Origin: an uncultured Bacteroidales bacterium | GTDB taxonomy: Bacteria > Bacteroidota > Bacteroidia > Bacteroidales > WCHB1-69 | NCBI GenBank assembly: GCA_937949745.1 | Contig: CALECM010000045.1 | Location: 1-7,791 of the forward strand | Direction: 5' to 3' | DNA length: 7,791 nt | Shown here: piece after piece, positions 1-6,227 of the stretch | Position numbering within the stretch: the stretch's first letter is position 1 | How the letters are laid out: the number at the start of each line of letters is the position of its first letter | Translations under genes and position numbers: made by a program | Notes under the pieces: generated by a model | Seen by the model: only the letters and a program-made list of their open reading frames with translations | Database searches by the model: none | What the model was told of the DNA's origin: nothing

Positions 1-14
1 CATAAGGAACTAAA

Positions 15-935
15 ATGAAAAAAGTTGATTATAAGATAAAAAAACAGATTAAAATAGGATGCTTTACCCTGGGTTTATTTTTATTTACGGCCTGTAACGG
101 TAATTCCGCCCAATATGACGCATCAGGCACTTTCGAGACCACGGAAGTTATTGTTTCCGCCGAGGCGTCCGGAAAAATACTTTATCTGGATATTCAGGAA
201 GGAGACCAGGTAAAGGAAAATGACATATTAGGTGTGATAGATACCATGCAAACCTATCTGGCAAAACTCCAGCTGCAGACGAACGTCAAAGCCGTGGAGA
301 GCCGGAAGACAGATGTGGACAAACAGATTGCGGTTTTAACGGATCAGTTATCTGCAGCCACGACGGAAAAACAACGGATCGAAAAACTACTTACTGCCAA
401 CGCGGCCAACAGAAAACAACTGGACGATGTGAACGCCCAGATCTCATTACTGGAAAAGCAGATCGCGGCTCAACGATCTTCCATGGAAAGAGGGAACAGC
501 AGTATCAATAAAGAAAGCAGCGCATTGGAAATACAGATCGCCCAATTGGATGATCAATTGGAAAAAGCTTATATCGCCAGTCCTATCGAAGGAACCATAC
601 TGGTAAAATATGCGGAAAAAGGGGAAATGGCATCTCCGGGTAAAGCGCTTTTTAAAGTGGCCGACATCGAAAATATGATATTAAGGGCTTATGTAACGGC
701 AAGCCAGTTCACGCAATTAAAACTGGGGCAGGAAGTGACCGTTCTGGCTGATTTTGGAGAAAAAGACCTGAGGGAATATAAAGGGAAATTGATATTTATT
801 TCCGAAAAAGCGGAATTTACTCCCAAAACCGTACAAACCCGTGATGAAAGGAATAATCTGGTATATTCCGTCAAAATAGCTGTCAAAAACGACGGATATC
901 TGAAAATCGGAATGTACGGGAATGTTAAATTCTAA
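15..935 (+). CDS. HlyD-family periplasmic adaptor (membrane fusion) lipoprotein of an ABC exporter, YbhG/YhiI-like
   Basis: Probable adaptor linking the inner-membrane ABC exporter encoded just downstream to an outer-membrane channel. The 306 residues start with a lysine-rich n-region and a hydrophobic stretch (about 14-26), ending in a lipobox-like FTA-C with Cys27 as the likely lipidated residue. A biotinyl/lipoyl-type half-domain follows (about 38-76, with ASGKI and EGDQVKENDIL). Next come long alpha-helical hairpin arms rich in Gln, Lys and Glu (about 78-185), the second lipoyl half (ASPIEGTI, 188-195) and a beta-barrel domain (about 225-306). The stretch FTPKTVQTRDER at 268-279 resembles the YbhG/YhiI subgroup of the family (from memory). 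Length is close to YbhG (about 330). The ATG is preceded by AAGGAA at 4-9, and an in-frame TAA at 3-5 excludes an earlier start. Family call is firm; substrate unknown. The partner TolC-like gene is not in the window. Confidence 0.93.
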   Translation: MKKVDYKIKKQIKIGCFTLGLFLFTACNGNSAQYDASGTFETTEVIVSAEASGKILYLDIQEGDQVKENDILGVIDTMQTYLAKLQLQTNVKAVESRKTDVDKQIAVLTDQLSAATTEKQRIEKLLTANAANRKQLDDVNAQISLLEKQIAAQRSSMERGNSSINKESSALEIQIAQLDDQLEKAYIASPIEGTILVKYAEKGEMASPGKALFKVADIENMILRAYVTASQFTQLKLGQEVTVLADFGEKDLREYKGKLIFISEKAEFTPKTVQTRDERNNLVYSVKIAVKNDGYLKIGMYGNVKF

Positions 936-952
936 CTTAATCTTACTACGGC

Positions 953-1879
953 ATGATCTTATCCGCAACCGGAATTTCCAAATCCTATAAACAAACAAAA
1001 GCCCTGGATAACATCTCTTTTGAGGTAAACAAAGGCGAGATATTCGGTATTATCGGGCCCGATGGTGCAGGTAAGACCACACTCTTCCGTATTTTAACCA
1101 CATTGATCCTGGCGGACGAGGGAAAAGCATCCATTGATGGTCTCGATATCGTAAAGGATTTTGAAGAAATACGTTTGAATATAGGTTATATGCCCGGGAA
1201 ATTCTCCCTATACCAGGATCTTTCCGTGGAAGAGAACCTCAATTTTTATGCCAAGGTATTTAATACGACGATCGAAGAGAATTATGATCTGGTAAAGGAT
1301 ATTTACAGTCAGATAGAACCGTTTAAAAAAAGGCGTGCCGGCGCGCTTTCGGGCGGGATGAAGCAAAAACTGGCACTGTGTTGTGCGCTGATACACCGGC
1401 CTAAAGTCCTTTTTCTCGACGAACCCACCACCGGTGTGGATCCCGTCTCTCGCAAAGAGTTGTGGCAGATGTTGCGAAGGCTTAAGGAAGAAGGGATCAG
1501 CATTATCGTTTCCACACCTTATATGGACGAAGCTTCTTTATGTGACCGTATTGCTTTTATCCAGCACGGGGTTTTCCTGGATATCGATACGCCCGTCAAC
1601 ATCATAAACCGGTTCCATGGAACGCTTTGGAGCGTCTCCGCCGATAATATGTCGAGATTATTACAATATCTCAGGCAACGTGAGGAGATATTAACCGTAT
1701 TCGCTTTCGGGGATACGCATCATATTACCGTTAAACCGACTTCAATCACCATACAGGGATTGATTCACGATATGGAAAAAGAAGGATATCAGGATATAGA
1801 AGTAAATGAAATTAAAGCGGGCATCGAGGATTGTTTTATGGCGATAAGCGATCCGGAGAGCGCATTTTTAATGGTATAA
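953..1879 (+). CDS. ABC exporter ATP-binding subunit 1 (corresponds to the N-terminal NBD of YbhF/RbbA)
   Basis: Cytoplasmic ATPase subunit, 308 residues. Visible motifs are Walker A GPDGAGKT (35-42), an intact signature LSGGMKQKL (132-140), Walker B VLFLDEP (152-158) with the catalytic Glu157, and D-loop GVDP (161-164). Two positions deviate. The Q-loop region reads GYMPGKFSLY, with Gly82 where Gln is usual. The switch-His position reads STPYMDEA, with Pro189 instead of His. The site formed by its own Walker A is therefore probably weak or inactive, while its signature can serve the partner subunit. Residues about 225-308 form the C-terminal extension common in DrrA/CcmA-like exporters. The ATG lies 17 bases after the adaptor stop, has no Shine-Dalgarno match, and an in-frame TAA at 938-940 precludes a longer protein. 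Together with the next gene (248 aa) it totals about the length of single-chain YbhF (about 578). Confidence 0.95.
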   Translation: MILSATGISKSYKQTKALDNISFEVNKGEIFGIIGPDGAGKTTLFRILTTLILADEGKASIDGLDIVKDFEEIRLNIGYMPGKFSLYQDLSVEENLNFYAKVFNTTIEENYDLVKDIYSQIEPFKKRRAGALSGGMKQKLALCCALIHRPKVLFLDEPTTGVDPVSRKELWQMLRRLKEEGISIIVSTPYMDEASLCDRIAFIQHGVFLDIDTPVNIINRFHGTLWSVSADNMSRLLQYLRQREEILTVFAFGDTHHITVKPTSITIQGLIHDMEKEGYQDIEVNEIKAGIEDCFMAISDPESAFLMV

Positions 1880-1890
1880 AAATTTTAAAT

Positions 1891-2637
1891 ATGTCACGTG
1901 AAATATCCATCAAAGCAGAGGGATTAACCAAAATATTCGGCCGTTTTATCGCTGTCGACCACATCAGTTTTGAAGTGGGGAAAGGGGAAATATTCGGATT
2001 TCTGGGAGCGAACGGAGCCGGAAAGACTACGGCAATGCGGATGCTTTGCGGATTAAGCAGACCGACGGAAGGCAAGGCGACGGTGGCCGGCTTCGATATA
2101 AAAAGCCAGCCCGAAATGATCAAAAAAAGCATTGGCTATATGAGTCAGAAATTCGCATTATACGATAAACTTAAGGTATACGAAAATATACGCTTATATG
2201 CCGGCATATACGGATTACGGGGCAAGGAGATCGATATACGTACGGACGAAATGCTCGGGCAGCTTGGATTTGAAAAAGAGAAGCAGACTTTGGTAAATGA
2301 ATTACCTCTCGGATGGAAACAAAAATTAGCTTTTTCTGTATCGATTATTCACAAACCGGAAATCGTTTTTCTGGATGAGCCTACAGGAGGAGTAGACCCT
2401 GCCGCCCGGCGTCAGTTCTGGGAATTGATTTACCAGGCGGCCGACAGCGGTATCACGGTTTTCGTCACGACCCATTATATGGATGAAGCGGAATACTGTA
2501 ACAGGGTATCTATTATGGTAGACGGAAGGATCGAGGCACTGGACAGTCCTAAAAAACTTAAACAAAATTATAACTCTGCCACGATGGATGAAGTTTTTCA
2601 GGTATTGGCAAGAAAATCCAAATACAAAGGAGAATGA
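1891..2637 (+). CDS. ABC exporter ATP-binding subunit 2 (corresponds to the C-terminal NBD of YbhF/RbbA)
   Basis: Second ATPase subunit, 248 residues from the ATG at 1891. Visible motifs are Walker A GANGAGKT (39-46), Q-loop Gln86 (GYMSQKFALY), Walker B IVFLDEP (158-164) with catalytic Glu163, D-loop GVDP (167-170) and switch His195 (VTTHYMDEAEYC). The signature is degenerate: LPLGWKQKL at 138-146 in place of LSGGQ. I recall LPLG(W/F)KQ in the second half of YbhF/RbbA, so this is a family trait and not damage. The frame is open upstream to a TTG at 1831, but that would overlap the previous gene by 49 bases and add 20 residues with no family match. The ATG at 1891 begins directly at the NBD, 11 bases after the previous stop, and follows an AT-rich stretch typical of Bacteroidota starts. 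It probably pairs with subunit 1 as a heterodimer. Confidence 0.95.
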   Translation: MSREISIKAEGLTKIFGRFIAVDHISFEVGKGEIFGFLGANGAGKTTAMRMLCGLSRPTEGKATVAGFDIKSQPEMIKKSIGYMSQKFALYDKLKVYENIRLYAGIYGLRGKEIDIRTDEMLGQLGFEKEKQTLVNELPLGWKQKLAFSVSIIHKPEIVFLDEPTGGVDPAARRQFWELIYQAADSGITVFVTTHYMDEAEYCNRVSIMVDGRIEALDSPKKLKQNYNSATMDEVFQVLARKSKYKGE

Positions 2638-3758
2638 ACAGCAGAAAGATAGCAGCCTTCAAGTCATTTATCCATAAAGAGTTCCTGCATATTTTCAGGG
2701 ATTTCTGGACTATGCTGATATTATTACTGTTACCCGTACTGATGACCCTCCTTTTCGGATTCGGCATCAGCACGGAAATTAAAAACGCCAAAGTAGCGGT
2801 GATGGACCTTTCCCGGGATGCTTCGACCCGAAGTATCATCGAAAAATTATCAACAAGCGAATATTTCGACGTAAAATACACTGCAAATTCCGAAGAAGAG
2901 ATCGAGCACTTATTCAAGAATGACAAAATAGGAATGGCGATGATCTTCAGTGAGAGGTTTTATGAAAACATGCTTCATACAGGCGAAGCGCAGGTCTTAC
3001 TTCTTGCCGATGCCACAGATCCCAATACGGCCGGCACTTTATCCGGTTATGCCGCGATGCTGATCGCTTCCTATCAGGAACAACTGAACCGGGATATGGG
3101 CGCGATACCTTATCATATTGATACGGAAATCAAATTTCTTTATAACCCTACACTGAAAGGGACATACAGCACGGTACCGGGTGTACTGGGGCTGGTCCTG
3201 ATTCTGATCTGCGCCATGATGACTTCTGTTTCCATCGTTAAGGAAAAAGAACAGGGAACGATGGAAATATTGCTCGTTTCTCCGCTGAAACCGATCACAA
3301 TCATCCTTGCCAAAACTATTCCCTATCTTGTTCTCTCTCTAATTAATCTGGCTTCCATATTACTCATCGCGGTATATATACTTGCCGTTCCCATCAATGG
3401 CAGTTTCCTCTTATTATTGTTGATCTGCCTTCTTTATATATTTGTTTCGTTGGCTCTGGGAATCCTGATATCCACGATGGTTTCCAGTCAGCTTGTAGCT
3501 ATGCTCATCTCCGGAATGGTATTGATGATGCCGGTGATGATGCTTTCGGGACTTCTGTTCCCGGTGGAAAACATGCCGTTGCCGCTGCAATGGTTTTCCT
3601 ATATCATTCCGGCCAAATGGTTTATTACGGCTATTAAAAGCATTATGATCAAAGGTGCGGGATTCAGGGCGGTATTCCCGGAATTCGTGGTCCTCCTGGG
3701 CATGGCTATTCTGCTGTTTACCGTAAGTATAAAGAAATTTAAAAACCGATTAGCATAA
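2634..3758 (+). CDS. ABC-2 type permease, YbhS-like (first of two)
   Basis: Inner-membrane permease, 374 residues, ABC2_membrane_3/YbhS-YbhR class. A cytoplasmic N-terminal amphipathic segment (KSFIHKEFLHIFRDFW) precedes TM1 (about 26-44). A large extracytoplasmic domain follows (about 45-180). TM2 is about 182-202, then the cytoplasmic coupling motif KEKEQGTMEILLVSP (203-217), characteristic of these exporters. TM3 is about 223-252, TM4 257-280, TM5 286-309 and TM6 349-366. FPVENMP at 309-315 follows TM5. The ATG overlaps the TGA of ATPase 2 by four bases (ATGA), so translation is probably coupled. AAAGGAGA at 2626-2633 looks like a Shine-Dalgarno sequence but ends directly against the ATG, too close for normal spacing. 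It likely forms a heterodimeric pore with the next gene's product. Confidence 0.94.
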   Translation: MNSRKIAAFKSFIHKEFLHIFRDFWTMLILLLLPVLMTLLFGFGISTEIKNAKVAVMDLSRDASTRSIIEKLSTSEYFDVKYTANSEEEIEHLFKNDKIGMAMIFSERFYENMLHTGEAQVLLLADATDPNTAGTLSGYAAMLIASYQEQLNRDMGAIPYHIDTEIKFLYNPTLKGTYSTVPGVLGLVLILICAMMTSVSIVKEKEQGTMEILLVSPLKPITIILAKTIPYLVLSLINLASILLIAVYILAVPINGSFLLLLLICLLYIFVSLALGILISTMVSSQLVAMLISGMVLMMPVMMLSGLLFPVENMPLPLQWFSYIIPAKWFITAIKSIMIKGAGFRAVFPEFVVLLGMAILLFTVSIKKFKNRLA

Positions 3759-3769
3759 ATGGAAAAGAG

Positions 3770-4882
3770 ATGCTGAGATATTTATTAGAAAAAGAATTCA
3801 AGCTTTTTTTCAGGAATACTTTCCTGCCGGTACTGGTCATATCGCTGCCGTTTATAGCGCTTGCCATATTTCCGCTGGTAGCCAATATGGATATCAAGAA
3901 TATTAAGGTTGCCCTTATTGACCACGACAACACCCCCTACTCCCGGGAACTGACGGAGAAAATAGTTTCATCTCCTTACTTTTTACTTTCAGGCATTTAC
4001 AGTAATTACGAAGAGGCGCTCGAAAGTATCGAAAACGACAAATCGGATATGATCGTGGAAATACCGGCTAATTTTGAAAAGGAACTCATCGCGGAAGGCC
4101 ACACCCGTCTATTTGCGGCTATCAATGCGGTGGATGGAATGAAGGGAGGAATGGGCAGCAATTATTTATTCGGTATCGTAACCGGTTTCAATCAAAATAT
4201 CCGGATGGAATTAATCCAGTCTTCCTCCCGCCTGACAATCCCCCATATCGATATTCTTTCCGTATACCGTTTTAACCCGACCCTGCAATATAAATACTAC
4301 ATGATTCCCGCCATCCTAACCATGATTATGGCTATGTTATGCGGATTTTTGCCCGCCCTGAATATCGTGGAAGAAAAAGAAAACGGGACCATAGAACAGA
4401 TCAATGTCACACCGATCACCAAATCGACATTCATTCTCTCCAAACTCATTCCCCATTGGATCGTCGGATTTGTAAGTATGATTATCTGCGTAGGTGTCTC
4501 TTGGCTATTTTATGATTTCCTTCCCAAAGGCTCTATCTTGACCATATCCCTGTTTTCCATGGTCTTCATCTTTACTTTCTGCGGATTCGGACTGGTCGTT
4601 TCCAATTATGCCAATACCATACAGCAGGCTATGCTCATCATGTTTTTCTTTATCGCTACATTTATATTTCTCAGCGGACTTTTCACGCCCTACGAAAACA
4701 TGCCCCAGTGGGCCCAGACGGTCGCGGGGATCAGTCCTCTGAAATACATCATCCAGGTGATGAGGATGGTTTACCTGAAAGGCGCCGTATTCACGGATAT
4801 GTTACCTCAGTTTACGGCTCTTTCACTGCAGGCAATATTGTTTAACGGGTGGGCCGTTCTTAGTTACAGGAAAAGATTATAA
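3770..4882 (+). CDS. ABC-2 type permease, YbhR-like (second of two)
   Basis: Inner-membrane permease, 370 residues, paralogous to the preceding one. TM1 is about 19-39, with an extracytoplasmic domain at about 40-176. TM2 is about 178-199, followed by coupling motif EEKENGTIEQINVTP (201-215). TM3 is about 222-248, TM4 253-277, TM5 284-305, then TPYENMPQWAQ (306-316), and TM6 345-365. The shared layout, (E/K)EKE(Q/N)GT(M/I)E and ENMP motifs show duplication from a common permease. It begins 11 bases after the previous stop. An out-of-frame ATG at 3759 reads only five codons and stops at 3776, overlapping this start, so it is not an alternative start. This is the last recognisable exporter component; its TAA is followed by 56 bases without a hairpin. 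Confidence 0.94.
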   Translation: MLRYLLEKEFKLFFRNTFLPVLVISLPFIALAIFPLVANMDIKNIKVALIDHDNTPYSRELTEKIVSSPYFLLSGIYSNYEEALESIENDKSDMIVEIPANFEKELIAEGHTRLFAAINAVDGMKGGMGSNYLFGIVTGFNQNIRMELIQSSSRLTIPHIDILSVYRFNPTLQYKYYMIPAILTMIMAMLCGFLPALNIVEEKENGTIEQINVTPITKSTFILSKLIPHWIVGFVSMIICVGVSWLFYDFLPKGSILTISLFSMVFIFTFCGFGLVVSNYANTIQQAMLIMFFFIATFIFLSGLFTPYENMPQWAQTVAGISPLKYIIQVMRMVYLKGAVFTDMLPQFTALSLQAILFNGWAVLSYRKRL

Positions 4883-4938
4883 ACCGTAATACAAATAACC
4901 ATAAAAATAATCATATACTAATTTCAAAATCCTCGATC

Positions 4939-5373
4939 ATGAATACCTTTAAAATTATCCCGTTGCTATTGTGCAGCATCTTATTGTCCTCCTTGACCTC
5001 ATTCGGGCAAACCAGAAATGTAGACTTAACCGTCAGGGGAATTGAGGAAATTGAAGGGCAACTCGTTGTCCTCGTTTTCGAGAAAAAAGAAGACTTTCCC
5101 AAAGATCAGAAATTAGCCAGGAATTTCAAATTCCCGGTAACCAAAAAAGAGATGACGGTCTCATTGAAAGGGCTTCCCGCTCAGGATTGTGCCATCATGA
5201 TATACCACGATAAAGATAATAACCACAAATGCAACCGGAATTTTATCGGGATTCCCACGGAAAAGATAGGTTTTTCCAATAATATCAGACCTAAAACCAA
5301 AGTCCCTAAATTTGAAGATGCCAGGGTGCCGGCCGGTGTAACCAAAATCACGGTGGAACTTTATAAATTTTAG
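4939..5373 (+). CDS. Exported DUF2141 family protein
   Basis: Small secreted protein of 144 residues, function unknown. A hydrophobic signal peptide occupies about residues 4-22, with a plausible signal peptidase I site after SFG (23/24). No cysteine sits at a lipobox position. The mature part is a DUF2141 beta-sandwich. It has VVLVFEKKEDF (43-53), the LKGLP...CAIMIYHDKDNN segment (77-95) and GIPTEKIGFSNN (104-115), then PKFEDA (123-128). The acidic/Asn loop at 91-101 (DKDNNHKCNRN) resembles a calcium-binding loop, but metal binding is inferred only. It lies 56 bases after the exporter, same strand, with no terminator and no TAnnTTTG element seen in the gap, so co-transcription is possible. 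Family assignment is from remembered motifs. Periplasmic or surface location follows from the signal peptide. Confidence 0.85.
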   Translation: MNTFKIIPLLLCSILLSSLTSFGQTRNVDLTVRGIEEIEGQLVVLVFEKKEDFPKDQKLARNFKFPVTKKEMTVSLKGLPAQDCAIMIYHDKDNNHKCNRNFIGIPTEKIGFSNNIRPKTKVPKFEDARVPAGVTKITVELYKF

Positions 5374-5376
5374 AAT

Positions 5377-5400
5377 CTGACTGCATTACTTAAAAGTCAG
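5377..5400. repeat. Inverted repeat CTGACT / AGTCAG
   Basis: Perfect 6-base arms at 5377-5382 and 5395-5400 around a 12-base AT-rich loop, starting four bases after the DUF2141 stop. No T-run follows, so it is not a standard intrinsic terminator. It may stabilise the 3' end of the transcript, or be chance. Confidence 0.35.
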
Positions 5401-5401
5401 G

Positions 5402-5441
5402 CCGGTAAGTGAAAGCATAGTTCTAAGGTATAACCTACCGG
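5402..5441. repeat. Inverted repeat CCGGTA / TACCGG
   Basis: Perfect 6-base arms at 5402-5407 and 5436-5441 enclose 28 bases. A smaller AGGT-ATA-ACCT repeat (5426-5436) nests inside and shares base 5436 with the outer arm, so the two foldings compete at that base. It is adjacent to the preceding inverted repeat. Function not known. Confidence 0.35.
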
Positions 5442-5447
5442 ATACTT

Positions 5448-5485
5448 CCATGTGAACCCAATCACAGGGATTTTCTTTATTATTT
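5448..5485 (+). terminator. Possible intrinsic terminator after the DUF2141 gene
   Basis: A hairpin can form from CC(a)TGTGA at 5448-5455 and TCACA(g)GG at 5462-5469. It has a 6-base loop and one A/G mismatch. ATTTTCTTTATTATTT follows at once. The stem is short and the T-run interrupted, so efficiency is doubtful. The same bases can be read as a regulator-binding palindrome, given as a separate entry. Confidence 0.35.
5451..5466. promoter_or_regulatory. CRP/FNR-family-like palindrome TGTGA-N6-TCACA
   Basis: The bases TGTGAACCCAATCACA contain both perfect half-sites of the E. coli CRP consensus with the correct 6-base spacing. The centre lies about 50 bases upstream of the transcription start predicted from the TATATTTG element at 5498, a plausible activator position. 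Bacteroidota encode CRP/FNR-family regulators, but their site preferences may differ, and the hairpin could instead be a terminator stem. Confidence 0.35.
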
Positions 5486-5497
5486 CTATAAAATTTC

Positions 5498-5505
5498 TAT
5501 ATTTG
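5498..5505 (+). promoter_or_regulatory. Bacteroidota-type -7 promoter element (TATATTTG)
   Basis: Exact match to the TAnnTTTG element recognised by the Bacteroidota primary sigma factor. It sits eight bases before the ATG of the Fe-S protein gene. The expected -33 TTTG, about 19-21 bases upstream, is not present; only T-rich sequence (TTTTCTTT, 5471-5478) is there. Transcription would start around 5510-5513, leaving almost no leader. Confidence 0.6.
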
Positions 5506-5513
5506 TCTTCATT

Positions 5514-6194
5514 ATGGAAATTAACAATACGATCGTTAAAGAATTAGGTAAACAATCCGGTGCTGATGTGACGGGCATTGCTTCCGCGATAAGTTTTGAA
5601 AAAGCTGCGCCCGGCTTTGGGCCCATTGATAAACTAAAAAGTTGCCGCTCTGTCATCGTCGTGGGATGTCCTTTTCCGGAGGAGTCCATTTTTAAACCGA
5701 CACCGGAATATACGGACATCAGGAATCATACGGTAAAAAAAGTAAATGAGATTGCGGCAATTATGGCCAAAAGTATCAGAAAAATGGGATATGATACCAA
5801 AGTAATAGGCGGACTTGGCGGGAAATGGGATGACGGTCGGTTCCGTGGACATATTTCGCTTAAACATGCGGCGGAATTAGCGGGACTCGGGAAAATTACA
5901 CGCAATTACCTTCTCACACATCCCGAATACGGAAATATGCTTTGGTTCGCGGCTGTTCTTACTTCCGCTTCTATCGAACCTGATCAGAGAGTTGAATACG
6001 ATATCTGTAAAGGTTGTGTGGAGATTTGTCCGTCAGGAGCGCTCAATGATCCGAATATATTTGGTCAGAAAGAGTGTTATCGTACATGCTACAAAACCGT
6101 CAAAGGCAAACTGGATCTGAAATGTTTCGAATGCCGGAAGGTTTGTCCACACCGTTTTGGCATCGACGTCAAAGAGATCCAGTGGATATTATAG
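5514..6194 (+). CDS. Double [4Fe-4S] cluster protein related to epoxyqueuosine reductase (COG1600), short form
   Basis: Cytoplasmic iron-sulfur protein of 226 residues, probably a redox enzyme or electron carrier. The N-terminal part (about 1-155) resembles the QueG/reductive-dehalogenase-like fold: GADVTGIAS (16-24), RSVIVVGCPFP (45-55) and AELAGLGKITRN (120-131), followed by LLTHPEYG and LWFAAVLT. The C-terminal part holds eight cysteines, enough for two [4Fe-4S] clusters: C165-x2-C168-x3-C172-P, C188-x3-C192 and C204-x2-C207-x3-C211-P. QueG proper is about 310-380 residues, has a four-Cys first motif, and uses an Asp where this protein reads RFRGHISLKHAA (109-120). Queuosine synthesis is therefore unlikely, and many automatic annotations of this type would be over-calls. 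The ATG is the natural start because the homologous region begins within ten residues. It is transcribed apart from the exporter if the promoter at 5498 is real, and convergent with the next gene. Confidence 0.85.
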   Translation: MEINNTIVKELGKQSGADVTGIASAISFEKAAPGFGPIDKLKSCRSVIVVGCPFPEESIFKPTPEYTDIRNHTVKKVNEIAAIMAKSIRKMGYDTKVIGGLGGKWDDGRFRGHISLKHAAELAGLGKITRNYLLTHPEYGNMLWFAAVLTSASIEPDQRVEYDICKGCVEICPSGALNDPNIFGQKECYRTCYKTVKGKLDLKCFECRKVCPHRFGIDVKEIQWIL

Positions 6195-6227
6195 CCTGAA
6201 TCCCGGATTGTTGTTCGATGAATTATC

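Noticed and set aside
717..998. Minus-strand open frames of 60-120 codons inside the exporter operon
   Set aside because: They lie opposite well-supported genes, have no recognisable domains and no promoter or start context; they are antisense shadows.
1831..1890. Longer start for the second ATPase at TTG 1831
   Set aside because: It would overlap the first ATPase by 49 bases, uses a rare TTG start, and adds 20 residues without similarity to the NBD family; the ATG at 1891 fits better.
2626..2633. AAAGGAGA as a strong Shine-Dalgarno sequence for the first permease
   Set aside because: The GGAG core ends one base before the ATG, too close for normal pairing; the ATGA overlap suggests translational coupling instead.
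3759..3776. Five-codon reading frame (ATG to TGA) overlapping the start of the second permease
   Set aside because: Short enough to arise by chance; no sign of a leader-peptide function such as repeated codons or attenuator stems.
4883..4938. Promoter for the DUF2141 gene (TAATTTCA near 4919)
   Set aside because: It resembles TAnnTTTG but lacks the final G and a -33 element, so it was not called.
6195..6227. Bidirectional terminator between the two convergent genes
   Set aside because: AATCC-C-GGATT at 6199-6209 has a one-base centre and cannot form a hairpin loop; GGAT/ATCC is only four bases and no T-run follows.
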